From Branchinecta lynchi (lineage: Eukaryota > Arthropoda > Branchiopoda > Anostraca > Branchinectidae): a stretch of 64,000 bases of DNA. Below are positions 1-11,146 of the stretch, one piece after another. The stretch lies in assembly GCA_023053575.1 (NCBI GenBank), contig JAKZAP010000001.1, positions 9,502,849 to 9,566,848 of the forward strand, read 5' to 3'. Within the stretch, counting starts at the first letter, position 1. Each line of letters begins with the position of its first letter. The translations under genes were made by a program, and so were the position numbers. Below the pieces are notes generated by a model. The model saw only the letters and a program-made list of their open reading frames with translations. It did no database searches and was not told the origin of the DNA.

Positions 1-930
1 TTCGATGGGATCCCAAAAATCTAACATTTGATAAAACAATTGGGCCATGTCTTCGACATTCAGTCTTCGTCAGATTACTTCACTATTTTTACTGTTAAAA
101 TAAGTTCAAAAACGGATTCAGTATGTCTCCTTACCCCGATATCGAATCTCTAATCGTTTTCAGAAACAACTTTGAGCTTCAACCAAATTTCCAGTATCAG
201 CAGAATTCATGATGAACCATTTGTCCAGCAAGAAAACTAAGTTCAGATATGGATTCAGTAGACCTCCTTACCCCCTCAGTGAATATCTTATTACCTTATA
301 AAACATACATGTGTTTACCGTAAATTCGAAACCCCTCCTCTGTCTCAAAGATAGGACTAAAGGACCCATCTACGAACTTGACCTGTACTTTACCAGCGAA
401 CCCTCACTGAACAACACCCTCGCTTGAACAACAGATTTCCTCGTTTGAACATCATATATCAACCCCTTCGACCTTCGATTACACTAAATCTCTCCGACGA
501 CCATACAATAAACAAATGAATGTCGTCATCATCCACGCGCAGAGCTATACCGGTTTGAGAATAAAGGGATAGGGACTGCTATAGCCGAAAATTGGTCGAC
601 AATTATTGTTTACTTTTAACAGACTTTCCGGTTTGGGCCGGACTCCGAGCTACTACTTGTCGGGCGAGAAAATGGTTTTCACCATCCTGTTCAACATGTC
701 TTCTTACTCCATAATAGACTACCACATTATCTGTTTAATAATATTTCATTTGCCCTTTAATTTAAACCCCCACCCCTGAATGTAGGGCTACTAACTCGAC
801 CTTACTCTTGACCCAAAGAATCCTCACACCAAGTTTCGTCAAAATATCTCATTCCCTTCGAGAGTTACAGTGCGCACAGACGGACGTTCGGACGGACAAC
901 TTTTGCGATGTCATAGATATCCCGCCACTT
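1..930 (+). repeat. Interspersed repeat family R1 (copy 1) in a Fat-gene intron
   Basis: This sequence starts near GGGATCCCAAAA and ends near a run of ACAGACGGACG units followed by a conserved block about a protein-free 'cacttacgttttt' end. The same order of blocks recurs at 24017-24923, 47430-49594 (split), 49615-50575 and, inverted, at 62628-63215 and 63775-64000. A recurrent core is TTCCGGTTTTGGCCGG. No open reading frame of note is present, so it is a non-coding interspersed repeat of unknown class. The remainder of the intron up to 1865 shows nothing I can identify. Confidence 0.75.
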
Positions 931-1865
931 ACGTTTTTGGAAATTTTTTCTTTGAATATTGCGTTTTGAAGTTTTCAGGTGTGCGATAGCACCATTTTTA
1001 AGCATTTCCCCAGGTCTTGGCGCAAAGTGGGTGCTTTTTGCCACCCAAATATCTTAGAACTGAAAGCCGGATATGGATTTGTAAATACCGCTCATTTTAT
1101 ATTTAGAGCACGAGGGTTGCGGGGATTCCAAATCTTTATCGAATGTTAAAAACTTCATTCGACAACACCAGTGTATAAAATAGGACTATGCCTAAACCAT
1201 GTGGTCCATTCAGTGACATATCAATACTATAAAAAATACACGTGATTTCTACAACTATATTACAATTGTTTACCTTCTATATTATTCATGTATAAACCAT
1301 ATTATATGTAAACGTATATTATGTGTAAACGAAGGGTTCGTTTAAAGGTAGCTTTAATATCATGTAGCGCATGTTAAAGACCTAATCCAAACATTCTGTT
1401 TACCTGCTCTCACTGATCGGAAGCCACCAGTTTATTTAGATTTGAACTTGATTGTCGGGTTGCTATTTTGGCTCGAGAAAAAACCACGCAAAAGTCTTCG
1501 TTTCCAGATGACGAAATTTTCCACGTTTGATTAGCAAAGAATTATGAGACTTAATTGATTATTTTTTGTATGACTTCGGGAGTGGTTTATTAATGGTTTA
1601 TTAATTTATTCTTATTTGTAATAAACAGTTGGAGCATTAGATGGAAATTATTACTTTGATCCTTGGCTCCCTCGGCTGGGATTTAGTCCAGACCGAGTTA
1701 TTTCAAACCTAGGAAATTTGGTTTGTATTTTTATTTTGCTCATTGTTTGACGGTGTTTTTTGAGGTTTTAAACATTTATAGTGGCCAGAAAGAATGATTA
1801 TCATTGTGTGTGTGGTAGAAAGACCATTTCTTGTGGTCCGTTTTAACGGTTAATTTTTATTACAG

Positions 1866-2394
1866 TACACTCAACTTCAATGCCCAGCCTTTATACGTCG
1901 GTGGCCTTCCATCCGTTGAACCAATCCTGGAACGCCCGGGTCAGCTCCACAGCGATGACTTCGTCGGCTGCATTCAGTCGGTATCCATCAGTGGACGCTC
2001 TCTCAACATGTCCCGTCCGATAAAATCGTACGGTGTCACCAGTACCTGTCAGAGGGTCGTAGAACCATGCAAAACTCTTGGCGACACCTGTGGTGTGGGT
2101 GGAACCTGTGTGGACGAATGGAGCACCGTTTCCTGTAAATGTGATTCGGGGGTCGTGGCGCCGAATTGTGAAAGTGCACTTCAGCCTGTTTCGCTCGAGA
2201 GTGATTCTTATTTGGAATTAAAAGTGTCCGAAATGTTCAAGAGGAGGATTTTGAGGAAACATGGGGATTTCACGACGAGGGGTCGGAGCTTGAGGGACGA
2301 AGTGGAGAAATCGCTGTCCGTGCAGTTCAGAACGCTGACGAAAGATGGCTGCCTGGTTTTCGCGGAGACAAACAACGACTACTCAGCTTTAATT
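1866..2394 (+). CDS. Fat-type cadherin exon: laminin-G end, EGF, start of second laminin-G
   Basis: The exon follows a TTTTATTACAG acceptor and ends at ATT|GTAAGT. It reads LYVGGLPSVEP then DFVGCIQSVSISG, the closing strands and last cysteine of a laminin-G domain. Next comes an EGF module with six cysteines (CKTLGDTC, CVDEW, CKCDSG, NC) and then the opening half of a second laminin-G domain (SLSVQFRTL, GCLVFAE). It starts with one base of a split codon and ends in phase 0. Confidence 0.9.
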
Positions 2395-5300
2395 GTAAGT
2401 AGTTTGGTCTTGGGTTGTATTATTTTTGCTAAGGAACCTAATTTTCATCACTGAACGACTGATTAGCTTGCCTCTCCCCCCCCCCCCCCCGAGCCCAAAA
2501 ATGATCTTGTTAAATGCTAAACTCAGGGCTAAAGAACTTGTTCCGAGACTGCAGCTGAAACTGCAAAATCGCATGTCCTCTGGTCCTAAGCTGTAAACTG
2601 TCTCCCGGTTCTTGGCAGTCAGTTTAATGTGGGCGTCGCTTTTTGCTTATTCCAAGGGGTTACCCACTACCCTGCACATGCTGTACGCCCTTTCCCGGTA
2701 CTGGCCCGCACCGACCACAACCAGCAGTGCCGGTACCGATGCCGGCCGTAAATTAGACGATTCCCGCTTAAAACGTGCTGATTTGAATGTTCTTCACGTG
2801 GCCGACGCCGGTTGGTGTCAGCCTGTGCTGGTGCCCTCAAGAGTAGGCAATCCCTCGGCTCATCCAGTTTTGTAGCGAAATGCTACACTTGTGTGGAGCC
2901 AGACTAGACTTTGCTTGTTAGAACCTGTTTTTACGTATGGCGCTACATTCATCTCAAATGTGATGTCCTTTCCTTCGAAATTTAACCATTATGTAATGCG
3001 ACCCCAGTAGGGCCTTTACTCTTGTTAATAATGGACCATTGGCGTTACTTGTGTCCTGTTATTTTTTTTTTCCAGCAGCAACTTGAGCTTCAAAAGCCAT
3101 ATATTTTAAAATAATCCGAGTCGTACTAACCTTCGTCATTTCCTCTGTGTCTCACTCTTCCTCTTCCCTTGTAGATTCGCGAGGGCTACATCCAGTACAC
3201 TTCGCGTTCCGGTGTCCAGCTTGAGATCAACATGACCGTTCCTGAGCGGTTCGTCTCAGACGGCATCTGGCATAACCTAACGGTTGTGAGCCGGCAGAAA
3301 ACGCTATTTTTAATGCTAGATGGCGACGTAGTGGGCGAGGAGCTAGACCCAAATAGCTTACATGACATTCTGGACCCGTATCTTACTTTTTTGACTGTCG
3401 GCGGCAAGCCTGAAGATAAACTTGTCAGATACCCTTCAGGTAAGTGCACTACTGTGGTGGCTAAATCGATACCCCACTGGGCGCTGGGTTTTCTTAAGTG
3501 AATACGGTTTGTTGATATTTCTACGGAAATAATTTAAAAGTAATATAGATGGCACTTTACACAAGGGACTTGTACCGTGACCAATACCATAAAGAATTTT
3601 CGAATATAATTTAGAAGTCTAGGACTCCCTTGTCGGAGTCAGTCCACAAGGAGCTCGGTAGCTCAGTTGGTAGAGCGTCTGTCTTGTAAACAGAGGGCCT
3701 AGGTTCAAATCCCGGCTGAGGATCATTTTTGTCTATCAGTTCACTACTTATAAAAATGTTTCCATCTCAAGGGCGTTTTTCCCCATTAAAAATTATATAA
3801 TTGGTTTTATTTGGTTTTCACCATGAGACCCCGTCTTGTGGGTCCTGGTTTGTCTACGTGGCTCCGACAAGGGAGTCCTAGACATCTAAATTATATTCGA
3901 AAAATTCTTTATGGTATTGGTCACGGTACAAGTCCCTTGTGTAAAGTGCCATCTATGTTATTAATTTCCGTGACATGGGGATGTGAACTGGTTAGATGAA
4001 TTTGCCTTCAGGCGGGATCACTGTTCCTATGGCCGGCTTCTACCAAACTTTTGTAGTGGTTTGTGAACTCTGTTCACAAGCCCCTCGGTTGCTCAGTTGG
4101 TAGAGCGTCTGTCTTGTAAATAGAGGGCCTGGGTTCAAATCCCGGCTGAGGAGTATTTTTGTCCATCAGTTCACTACTTATAAAACAAACAAAAAATTAA
4201 AAGTAGCTGAGCATAGCAAGGCCCTGGAACAGATATTTGTACGCTTATTAAGAGTGAAAGTGGAGTCACGAGTATACTTTATCTTGACATGATTTATGGG
4301 ATGTGCAATTGTGCATATGCTCAGTGCAGGATTGATCTACGGCCAAAAGCAACTTGATGAAGATAATTTTTGGAATTCGGCATTCTAATTTTTGGTCCGA
4401 TTGCGAGACGGTAGGACGGTATGGGTAATTCTGACATTTAGGACGGTATGGGGCATTTTGTTTTCTACATAAATCGGAGCAAGTCCTGACAATCTGGAAA
4501 CGGAACGAGAAAGGGGTTTGGAACTGTTTGTTCCGACTGCTAGTCCGATTACTCAATTACCAGATTTGCCGACAAGGCTTCCCAGAGACAAAACAAAGAT
4601 CAGACACCATCCGTGCTTCCGATTGACCGACAAGGCTTTTTCCGATCATCGATGTGCAGCATTATCACTCAAATTTCGGCCGTTCGAGCTTTGGTCCCAC
4701 ATAGCAGCCAGATTCAAAACCAGAAACAGTATACTTTGAGACCCTTTTTAAGCTCGTCTTTCCTTCCAGATTTCGAAGGCTGTTTGGCCAACGTGAGCGT
4801 CAACAACGAAATTCAGCCTTTCAACGGCTCAGGTGGCTACTTTAGAGAGGTCATCGTCCATGGCAAGGTGTCAATGGGCTGCAACGGCGCCAGCTCTCTT
4901 GGTGCCAGCTCCGCACCGGACCCGCTGTCCATCGGTATCACGCTTGTCATCGTCTTCTTTGTCATTTTGCTCGTCGCAATATTCATCAGCTTTATCGTTG
5001 TGCGTGTGCGGAGGCAAAGACGTGATCAGAAGTCGGGGTTCCAGGTGAGTTGTCGTCTTCGTCAAGATTGGGACTGTTGTCTTTTACTCACGTCTGAGTA
5101 TTGGCTGTTATGCGGCAAAACTGCGAATGACTCAGTAAATCAGTCACGGTCCTTGGTCCTCATATTGTTCTGTTTGGATCTCTCTCGGCATAATATGCAT
5201 AATAGTCCAGCTTTTGCCAAATCGCTGTATTTATGCCTGTCTCTACTCTCTAGGCAATGGAATACCAATCGAGGCAGTCTGTTGTCCGTCCTTTTTTTCT

Positions 5301-7051
5301 AGTAAGCGCATGTGGTCGGTATTCTGATAAACATAACAGCAAGGATGCGTGTTTGTTTTAAACCTTTGCTTTAAATGTTATCAGCGATGCGCAGAAGATT
5401 TTGTATTGAAATCTTCTTTAGTGTTATCTGTTTGTAACCATAACACTTTAAAATGATTAAAACGTCGTGCTATGTGAACAGGAACAGAAGCTTGCAACAT
5501 CCAGCACAAGTATACGCCCCAAGTAACACCCAACACTTCATCCACCACTTCTTGAGATGTGTCTCTAACGTCGCTATTTTCTTCTCCTCTTTACGGGTAG
5601 ACTATTTCGCTAATCTTGCAGTTTCTCATGCTTTCCCTTCCTTTCAGGGTCAAGGCAAGTCAAAGGGCGTGGCCATTCTCGGCAGAGCTCCTGCCGAAAG
5701 CACCCGCGTTCATCCTGAGGGAGGCTACGCCGACAACACCGAGTTTACCGACGAGATGATGCGGCCTCATATGAGCCAAGATCTCAACCGTAAAGTCCGC
5801 GATGGCGAACTAACCATCGAACGGGGACAAAGGCCAGATATCATCGAACGAGAAGTAGTAAACAAATCTCCCGGCGTGAACTTACGACTCGAGGATTCAG
5901 TCTCCACCTTGGGACAGATGATTGATTCAGAGGCCCCGGAGCACTACGACCTCGAGAATGCCAGCAGTCTTGCCCCTTCCGACATAGACATTGTGTACCA
6001 TTACAAGGGTTATCGCGACGGGGGAGTGAGAAATAAGTACAAATTACCATCCCATGTGACAAATTACCACAAACATAATCATAGACATTCGCCACACAAT
6101 TTCCCTAGTCAGTTGCACCGGGAGTCGCCACGGAGCATGCTTCGCACTAGCCCCGCGCAGGGACTCTCTGGCTCCTCCCTCCCTGTTGCTCCCACACGGG
6201 ACTCCCCTCATATGCTCAAGATGCAGTCGACGCCCCTGGCGCGATTGAGCCCTAGCTCAGAGCTTTCCACGCAGATGCCTCGTATTTTGACATTGCAGGA
6301 CATTAGTGGAAAGCCGTTGCAAACGGCACTTTTGGCAACGGCACAGGCCAACGCCGCAGTGAAAGACGTTACGAGTCAGAGTGAAAGAAGTTTGAACAGT
6401 CCAGTGAGTCAGTTGAGCCGTAGCTCCGGCTCGCTGCAGAACTCGTCAGCTCTCAAGAAAAAGCGTTCCATAAACAAATCAAACATGCATAAAGATCAGC
6501 GAATAGCTAACTCCAACAGCTTGATAAGCACAATGGACGCTGTGTCCAGCTCTAGCGACGAGCGACCAAGACTGAAGCAGCAACTTCAGGACTTGATGGA
6601 AACGAACACCGACCTGCTCGAAGCGAACGATTCGAGCACTGACGAGTCCGGAAATGATTCGTTCACCTGCTCTGAATTTGAGTATGAAAATAATTATGAA
6701 AAAGTGAGCCGAGATGGCTTCAGGCAGGAAAATATGATTTTCTCGAAACTCTCAGAAGCGGACAATGAGAATGACCAGGACAATGAATCGACAAAAAGGT
6801 TCGATGGCTTCGAGTCTTTCCGCGGCTCACTCAGTACACTCATAGCATCTGACGATGACTTCTCAGTGGGACCTTATAAGCCTACAGGGGGCGACCCCTT
6901 AGGCTGGAGTTATTTATTGAACTGGGGTCCTAATTTTGATAATTTAATAGGTGTCTTTAAAGATATTGCAGAATTACCTGATACAACTAGTGATCGTAGA
7001 GCACCGAGGCAAGCAAATAACCCCTCACGACTCAACGAGGAGTATGTATAG
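1866..7051 (+). CDS. FAT4: Fat/FAT4-type protocadherin, C-terminal part (4 exons: 1866-2394, 3175-3439, 4770-5044, 5648-7051)
   Basis: The spliced exons encode the end of a laminin-G domain, an EGF domain, a second laminin-G domain, a single membrane-spanning helix and a ~467-residue cytoplasmic tail. Tail blocks typical of FAT4 and Drosophila Fat are visible: HYDLENASSLAPSDIDIV near residue 98 of the last exon, SFTCSEFEYE, LLNWGPNFDNLIGVFKDIA, and a C-terminal EEYV resembling the EQYV end of human FAT4. All junctions are GT-AG and the phases join (0, 1, 0). In the known family this giant plasma-membrane cadherin pairs with Dachsous across cells and its tail signals in planar polarity and Hippo growth control; that role is inferred here. 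The extracellular cadherin repeats lie upstream of the window. I am confident of the family and less so of one-to-one orthology. Confidence 0.92.
3175..3439 (+). CDS. Fat-type cadherin exon: laminin-G core
   Basis: Between a CTTGTAG acceptor and a TCAG|GTAAGT donor, the exon encodes the central strands of the second laminin-G domain: REGYIQYTSRSG, then FVSDGIWHNLTVV (the DG-WH signature of the fold) and YLTFLTVGGKPED. It ends one base into a codon, which the next exon completes as Asp. Confidence 0.9.
3545..3956. mobile_element. Foldback/MITE-like inverted repeat enclosing a tRNA-like sequence
   Basis: Two ~95-bp arms (3545-3638 and 3862-3956) are near-perfect reverse complements, with about two mismatches and one indel. 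The 223-bp loop contains the first tRNA-Thr-like sequence. There is no protein-coding content. The structure would fold into one long hairpin in the intron of the cadherin transcript. It is a non-autonomous element or a foldback duplication; the class is not determinable from the sequence. Confidence 0.85.
3652..3722 (+). tRNA. tRNA-Thr(TGT)-like sequence, degraded acceptor stem
   Basis: The D arm GCTCAGTTGGTAGAGC, anticodon arm TCTGT-CTTGTAA-ACAGA and T arm with GGTTCAAATCC are all present. The anticodon is TGT at 3685-3687. Box A and box B promoter elements are intact. The acceptor stem pairs at only five of seven positions and the T stem has an A/C mismatch. Downstream TTTTT could terminate RNA polymerase III. 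It shares 3' flanking sequence with the copy at 4082, so it may be a tRNA-derived SINE or a pseudogene rather than a working tRNA. Confidence 0.55.
4082..4152 (+). tRNA. tRNA-Thr(TGT) gene or tRNA-derived repeat, better folded copy
   Basis: Cloverleaf: the acceptor CCCTCGG / CTGAGGA gives six pairs, the D arm is GCTC...GAGC, the anticodon stem is closed with TGT in the loop, and the T stem is complete with TTCAAAT in the loop. TTTTT follows at the 3' side. About 30 bases beyond the tRNA body match the first copy (TCAGTTCACTACTTATAAAA), which real dispersed tRNA genes normally would not share. It may be a functional tRNA that was locally duplicated, or a SINE head. Confidence 0.6.
4770..5044 (+). 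CDS. Fat-type cadherin exon: end of laminin-G and transmembrane segment
   Basis: The exon opens with DFEGCLANVSVNN, the terminal strand of laminin-G, and its closing cysteine at MGC. After a Gly/Ser-rich linker there is a ~25-residue hydrophobic stretch beginning LSIGITLVIVFFVILL and a stop-transfer cluster RVRRQRRDQK. This places everything downstream in the cytoplasm. Phase joins to both neighbours. Confidence 0.9.
5648..7051 (+). CDS. Fat-type cadherin last exon: cytoplasmic tail
   Basis: One long open exon after a TTTCCTTTCAG acceptor encodes the whole tail, rich in Ser and with mixed charge. Conserved FAT4/Fat blocks include HYDLENASSLAPSD, SSTDESGNDSFTCSEFEY and the juxta-C-terminal LLNWGPNFDNLIGV. 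The last residues EEYV resemble a PDZ-binding end. The stop TAG is at 7049-7051. An in-frame extension upstream of 5648 is intronic. Confidence 0.92.
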   Translation, partial: GQGKSKGVAILGRAPAESTRVHPEGGYADNTEFTDEMMRPHMSQDLNRKVRDGELTIERGQRPDIIEREVVNKSPGVNLRLEDSVSTLGQMIDSEAPEHYDLENASSLAPSDIDIVYHYKGYRDGGVRNKYKLPSHVTNYHKHNHRHSPHNFPSQLHRESPRSMLRTSPAQGLSGSSLPVAPTRDSPHMLKMQSTPLARLSPSSELSTQMPRILTLQDISGKPLQTALLATAQANAAVKDVTSQSERSLNSPVSQLSRSSGSLQNSSALKKKRSINKSNMHKDQRIANSNSLISTMDAVSSSSDERPRLKQQLQDLMETNTDLLEANDSSTDESGNDSFTCSEFEYENNYEKVSRDGFRQENMIFSKLSEADNENDQDNESTKRFDGFESFRGSLSTLIASDDDFSVGPYKPTGGDPLGWSYLLNWGPNFDNLIGVFKDIAELPDTTSDRRAPRQANNPSRLNEEYV

Positions 7052-7410
7052 AAGTTGGTCCTTGATGCCTATAGCTCAAGTGTGATGTGTCCGAATCGTC
7101 CAAGAACACACAACTGCTAAATTATCCCTATACTGTTGTTTCTTGTTCTGCTGTCCTTGAACTGTAGGCTTTACTTTCGCCGAGTACTTTTGGATAGTTT
7201 GCCATTCAAATGAGCTTCTTGTGATACGAGTACACCGTTCTTTAGTTATGCACTAGTTTGATATTCTCTGAATTATGCCATTGTTCTGACGTGCCAAAAT
7301 ATTGAAGCGGCAAAGGCAGAATTGCAATGAAGTGCCTGTATGATCCGAGTTGTACAATTTTCTATGAGTTTGTTATAAGATAAAATAAATAGTTGACATG
7401 CCAGTACCTG
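7052..7410 (+). promoter_or_regulatory. 3' UTR and poly(A) signal of the Fat-type gene
   Basis: About 330 bases after the stop there is AATAAA at 7384-7389 in the context GATAAAATAAATAG, with no competing open frame between. It is the first good polyadenylation signal downstream of the coding region, so the transcript probably ends near 7400-7410. Confidence 0.6.
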
Positions 7411-8094
7411 CAGCAGAAAGGGATCTTAGCCCCTAGCTGAGCCAATGTGACGTGTCAGGACTTCCTGATTATTTCCCCGTAATTGGGAGCGAATGCCAGA
7501 CACATCCAACCCATAGTAGCGTATGGATAATTTGTGGCAAGATGCGTGTAGCCTGCGTAGAGACTGTAGGAGTTCCCGGTAAGGTATACACGGTATCTGA
7601 CTTCCGCAGCGCACCTGGTGGTTTGCATAGGAAGCTCTCTGATCACGTGAATATGATCCCTGGTTTTGCGACAGACGGCACAAACTGTTACGACAAGTAA
7701 CACAGGACTATATGTGTCTTGTCACAGCGCGGGATGCGTTGAAATATTTCAACTGGGCCGAAAAACGCATGTGTTTTCAAGGGAAAAAAAAGATAAATTA
7801 AGGACTAGTTAATTATTTAAAGCTAAAAGTGACTACTTTTTTTTTAGCGAAAAAGTGTAACCTTAGGGTGGCTGAACACACAGTATCTTCTGAGTATACA
7901 TTGATTTACCCCGATTTTAACTAGATGACGCAGAAAATTGACTAAATGTTCCCAGGTAGTGGAATGCCCCTGGGTCCTTTAAAATTTCACCGTTTGTATC
8001 TTTGTGTTCCTGCCAAAGACCGTGTAAGAAAAGAGAAGAAAAATGTCTCCCATTTTGTCCATGTGAACGTCTATGCGATTCTGTGGAATGTCGG
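7411..8094. other. Intergenic stretch, nothing recognised
   Basis: Short overlapping frames on both strands show no domain signature and no splice-compatible coding pattern. I see no repeat shared with the rest of the window. Confidence 0.5.
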
Positions 8095-8530
8095 AAAAAC
8101 AAAGCAAAAATCGTGTCGCGTGTAACCAAGAACAAATAAGCCAAGAGAACCTCCGTCTTTGGTTCCATGCAGCGACTATGGATACCCCGATAAAACTGAG
8201 CTGACCTAGAGGTATTTCCTGAGCTTGGGGTTGAAGCCCGTCTACTTCACTCTTCGCCGCTGCGAATATTATAGGAAAAAGCGAAGGAGGCATGCCGATC
8301 CGCTCTGAAGCGCGTCCAGACAACCAATCGGCTTTTACTTTGGAATTTCTTCTCTGGGGCAACGAGGTAACATATTGCGATGTTCCGCGCTTCTCCTACC
8401 TTGGCGTCAACTCAAAGCTCAGCAAAAACCTTTAGCTCAGCTAAGTTTTGTCGGGTGCCCATATTCGTTGCATGGGACCAGAGACGGAGGCTCTATTGGC
8501 TTATTTATTCTTGTTACGACGCAGCAGTGT
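8095..8530. repeat. Imperfect foldback inverted repeat
   Basis: Arms 8095-8237 and 8385-8530 are reverse complements at roughly three quarters identity. Both contain a block reading CTCAG then GTTTT then GCATGG then GACGGAGG in the same orientation relative to the hairpin. The loop is about 147 bp. Open frames of 79-127 codons here run through the arms and are not supported as genes. Confidence 0.7.
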
Positions 8531-8878
8531 GAACCAGGGGTAAGGAGAGGACCTTCTATCGACACAAACCGGTGTGCCGCATGCTGTGACGACAAGGCTG
8601 CTTGCGGACATTAGCCGGTGCAGCCTCTCAGGCTCCATCGTTTCCCACTCCAGGGCGAAAAGTTCTGCATCTGTTCTTTGAGAGATCCTTCAAGGCTGTG
8701 TTAAACACCCGGCGTGCCTATATTACTGATTAGCTTTCGTCCCTACTCGTTCCCACAGTTCTCATTTCCGAGATTCCTAACTTCCCAGGACGCTATGGTC
8801 AGAAGTACCGTTGTGCAAGTTCCACTGTTGAAGCCAACGGTTCCGAGTTAGGCTAAAGCAGCCGAGATGGGTTTTTGT

Positions 8879-8903
8879 GGCACTTGCCCTTCGGTCAAGT
8901 GCC
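8879..8903. repeat. Perfect 8-bp hairpin next to the R2 field
   Basis: GGCACTTG and CAAGTGCC are perfect reverse complements separated by nine bases. Directly after it comes a run of CCGTCGGTCTGTCTG units that opens the G-rich repeat field. Confidence 0.6.
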
Positions 8904-10362
8904 ATATACCGATCGCAACTTCAGTCCGTCCGTCGGTCTGTCTGTCGGTCTGGGTTTTGCTAGCTCGAGCACTTCCACATAAGCTAGGACGATGAAACTT
9001 GGCAGGCATGTCAGGGACTCGAAAAGATTACCTTGGAAAAAGGCATTTCCCCGATCCGACCATCGTGGGGGGAGTGGAAGGAGGGGAATCTGGAATCGTG
9101 AAGTATTTACAACTTTTGAACAGGTGATCTGATCTTAATGAAACATGATATTTGGAAAGACCTCGTGTCTCAGACTATCCACTTCAAATCCGAACCGGAC
9201 CCGGTGACTTTGGGGGGAGTTCGAGGGGGGAACCGGACATTTTCAGAAACGCTTTGAGTGGAGGGATCGGGATGAAACTTGGTGGGAAGAACAAGCACAA
9301 GTCCTACATACATCATTGACATACCAGGACCGGATTAGGGCACTGTCGGGGGTGGGGGATTCTGATAATCCAGCGAGTTTGGTACTTATCGATGTACAAG
9401 GTTGATGAAACTCGATAGGAATATCAGAGATCCGAATAGACCGACTTGGTAATAGTCGTTTGCACGACCCAACCATCTCGGGGCCGGGTAGTGGGGGGAT
9501 GGGAAATCTGGAATCTAGTGGCATTTATAACTTTTGAACGGGCCATCGGATTTGAATGAAACTTGGCACTTGGAAAAAGCTATTATCTCAGATGTTCCAT
9601 GCTAAATCGGGACCGGATCCGGTACTTGGGGGGCGGTGGGGGTGGAATGGGGCACCTGAATTGTTGACAGAACTATGTCATATCGGGGCTCTTTGGGGGG
9701 AGCTGGAGGGGATTTCCCGGAATTCCGGTGATCGCGAGTTAGGATACTTCAAGATCTGCTAAGGACGAAAAAACTTGGCAGGCATATTCGTGACCTGACC
9801 AAATAGACTTAAGGACCCGACACAATGCCCTAGGAAGACTTCCGTTCCTGGACCGACCATTTTTCGGAGAGTTGAGGGAAGGAGAATCCGGAAATTACTA
9901 ACTTTCATATGTTGCGAACAAATGCTCTGATTCAAGTGAAACTGTATGGGTGATAAGTCTGATGACCTAGATGTGCAACGCATGTTTCCGAACCGCATGC
10001 GGCCATGGTTGGAGGAGTTGAAGGGGGGGGGGCGGGTCCGGAAACTTTGTGACCTGCACAAAAACAATGGACGGGCTGAATCAGATGCAAGTTGGACAGT
10101 GCGAAGTTTCGGCGGCCTAGATTTGTCTTTTGGCGTCAGAACCGGATCTGACCAAGGTAGGAGGAAGATGAGGCGGGAACCGGAAATTTGCAGATATGGT
10201 TCGATTCGACTTCAAATACATGGACGGGAAGAAGAGATGTTAGAGATGCGAAGTTTATGTGTCTGAGTCGTATTCGGCCACAGTGGGGGGAGTGGGGGGG
10301 GAGGGGTTTGAGGTGTTGATTTGAATGAAATTTGGAAATTAGAGAGATCGCATGCCTTAGAG

Positions 10363-11146
10363 CAGTGGCTCCCAACCGGTGATACGCGTACCCCAAGGGG
10401 TACTCGAGACCCTTGCAAGGGGTACACGAAGGAACCAAAATTGATTTAGTATGTAGCTTCAAAATCTCTCCTCACTCATTTTTGATTGCCAATAGCCTAA
10501 TATTACCAGCAGAGGCATTACCATCCAAAATGTATCTTAAGGGGCAAGGTATTTTTACTGGCCGACAGGTCATTTTTACCGGCTGTTTTTTTTTAGTAAC
10601 TACTTTTACGAAAAATCGCGGCGCTTCGCGCCGACTCTTTTTCTTTTAATCGTCTGGCCGCCCTTTTGGGGGGATGGGTGTTGTCAAACCGTGCTCGACG
10701 CCTCTGATTCCAAGCCCTAGTGAAAGTAAGTGAAATAATTTTGCTTCAAAAAAAGCTAGCCTACTGCCGTAAAATCTGTTCCTGTGTCAAACAATATTGT
10801 TTCAAGAAGAATCGAAGACATTGCAAGTGATGTTGTCATTCAGGTTGCGAACTAAGCTAACGAAAAAGTTTGCGATGCAGATGCATGGAGAACATCAAAA
10901 CGAAACATAGAAACAGGCTGACGAAAAAATATGTTGCTAATGCGGTCGAGCCGAGATTTGACAAATATATTGCTACTAAGCAGCCTCTAGTCATTGCCTA
11001 ATTGATTTTGTATATATTTTTACACATGTATGCCTTATCATTTATGATAATATCTATCGTCTTTTTCACGGTTTGAAAAAGGGGGTACGAAATCTTTTCG
11101 AACCTTGATTAAGGGTACGCGGTACGGAATAGGTTGGGAACCACTG
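10363..11146. mobile_element. Non-autonomous hAT transposon with 8-bp target duplication
   Basis: The ends CAGTGGCTCCCAACC and its complement form GGTTGGGAACCACTG are hAT terminal inverted repeats. Flanking 8-mers CCTTAGAG (10355-10362) and CCTTAGAT (11147-11154) match at seven of eight positions, as expected for a hAT target duplication. The unoccupied version of the target is seen in the second R2 field near 49150 (GGCCTAGATGACATAT). Length is 784 bp; only a transposase scrap remains inside. Confidence 0.9.
10760..10855 (+). pseudogene. hAT (ZBED-type) transposase fragment
   Basis: A short in-frame stretch reads VPVSNNIVSRRIEDIASDV and then meets a stop. The VSRRI-D-(M/I)A pattern is typical of hAT transposases of the ZBED5/GTF2IRD2-like group. 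It is preceded by an in-frame stop at 10757. It is a relic supporting the hAT assignment of the surrounding element. Confidence 0.6.

Noticed and set aside
7426..7703. Three overlapping 82-85-codon frames on both strands
   Set aside because: Located just past the cadherin poly(A) site with no family signature and no splice context.
9243..10462. Several 68-108-codon frames on both strands
   Set aside because: They fall in the G-rich R2 field, where Gly/Pro-rich translation without stops is expected by composition.
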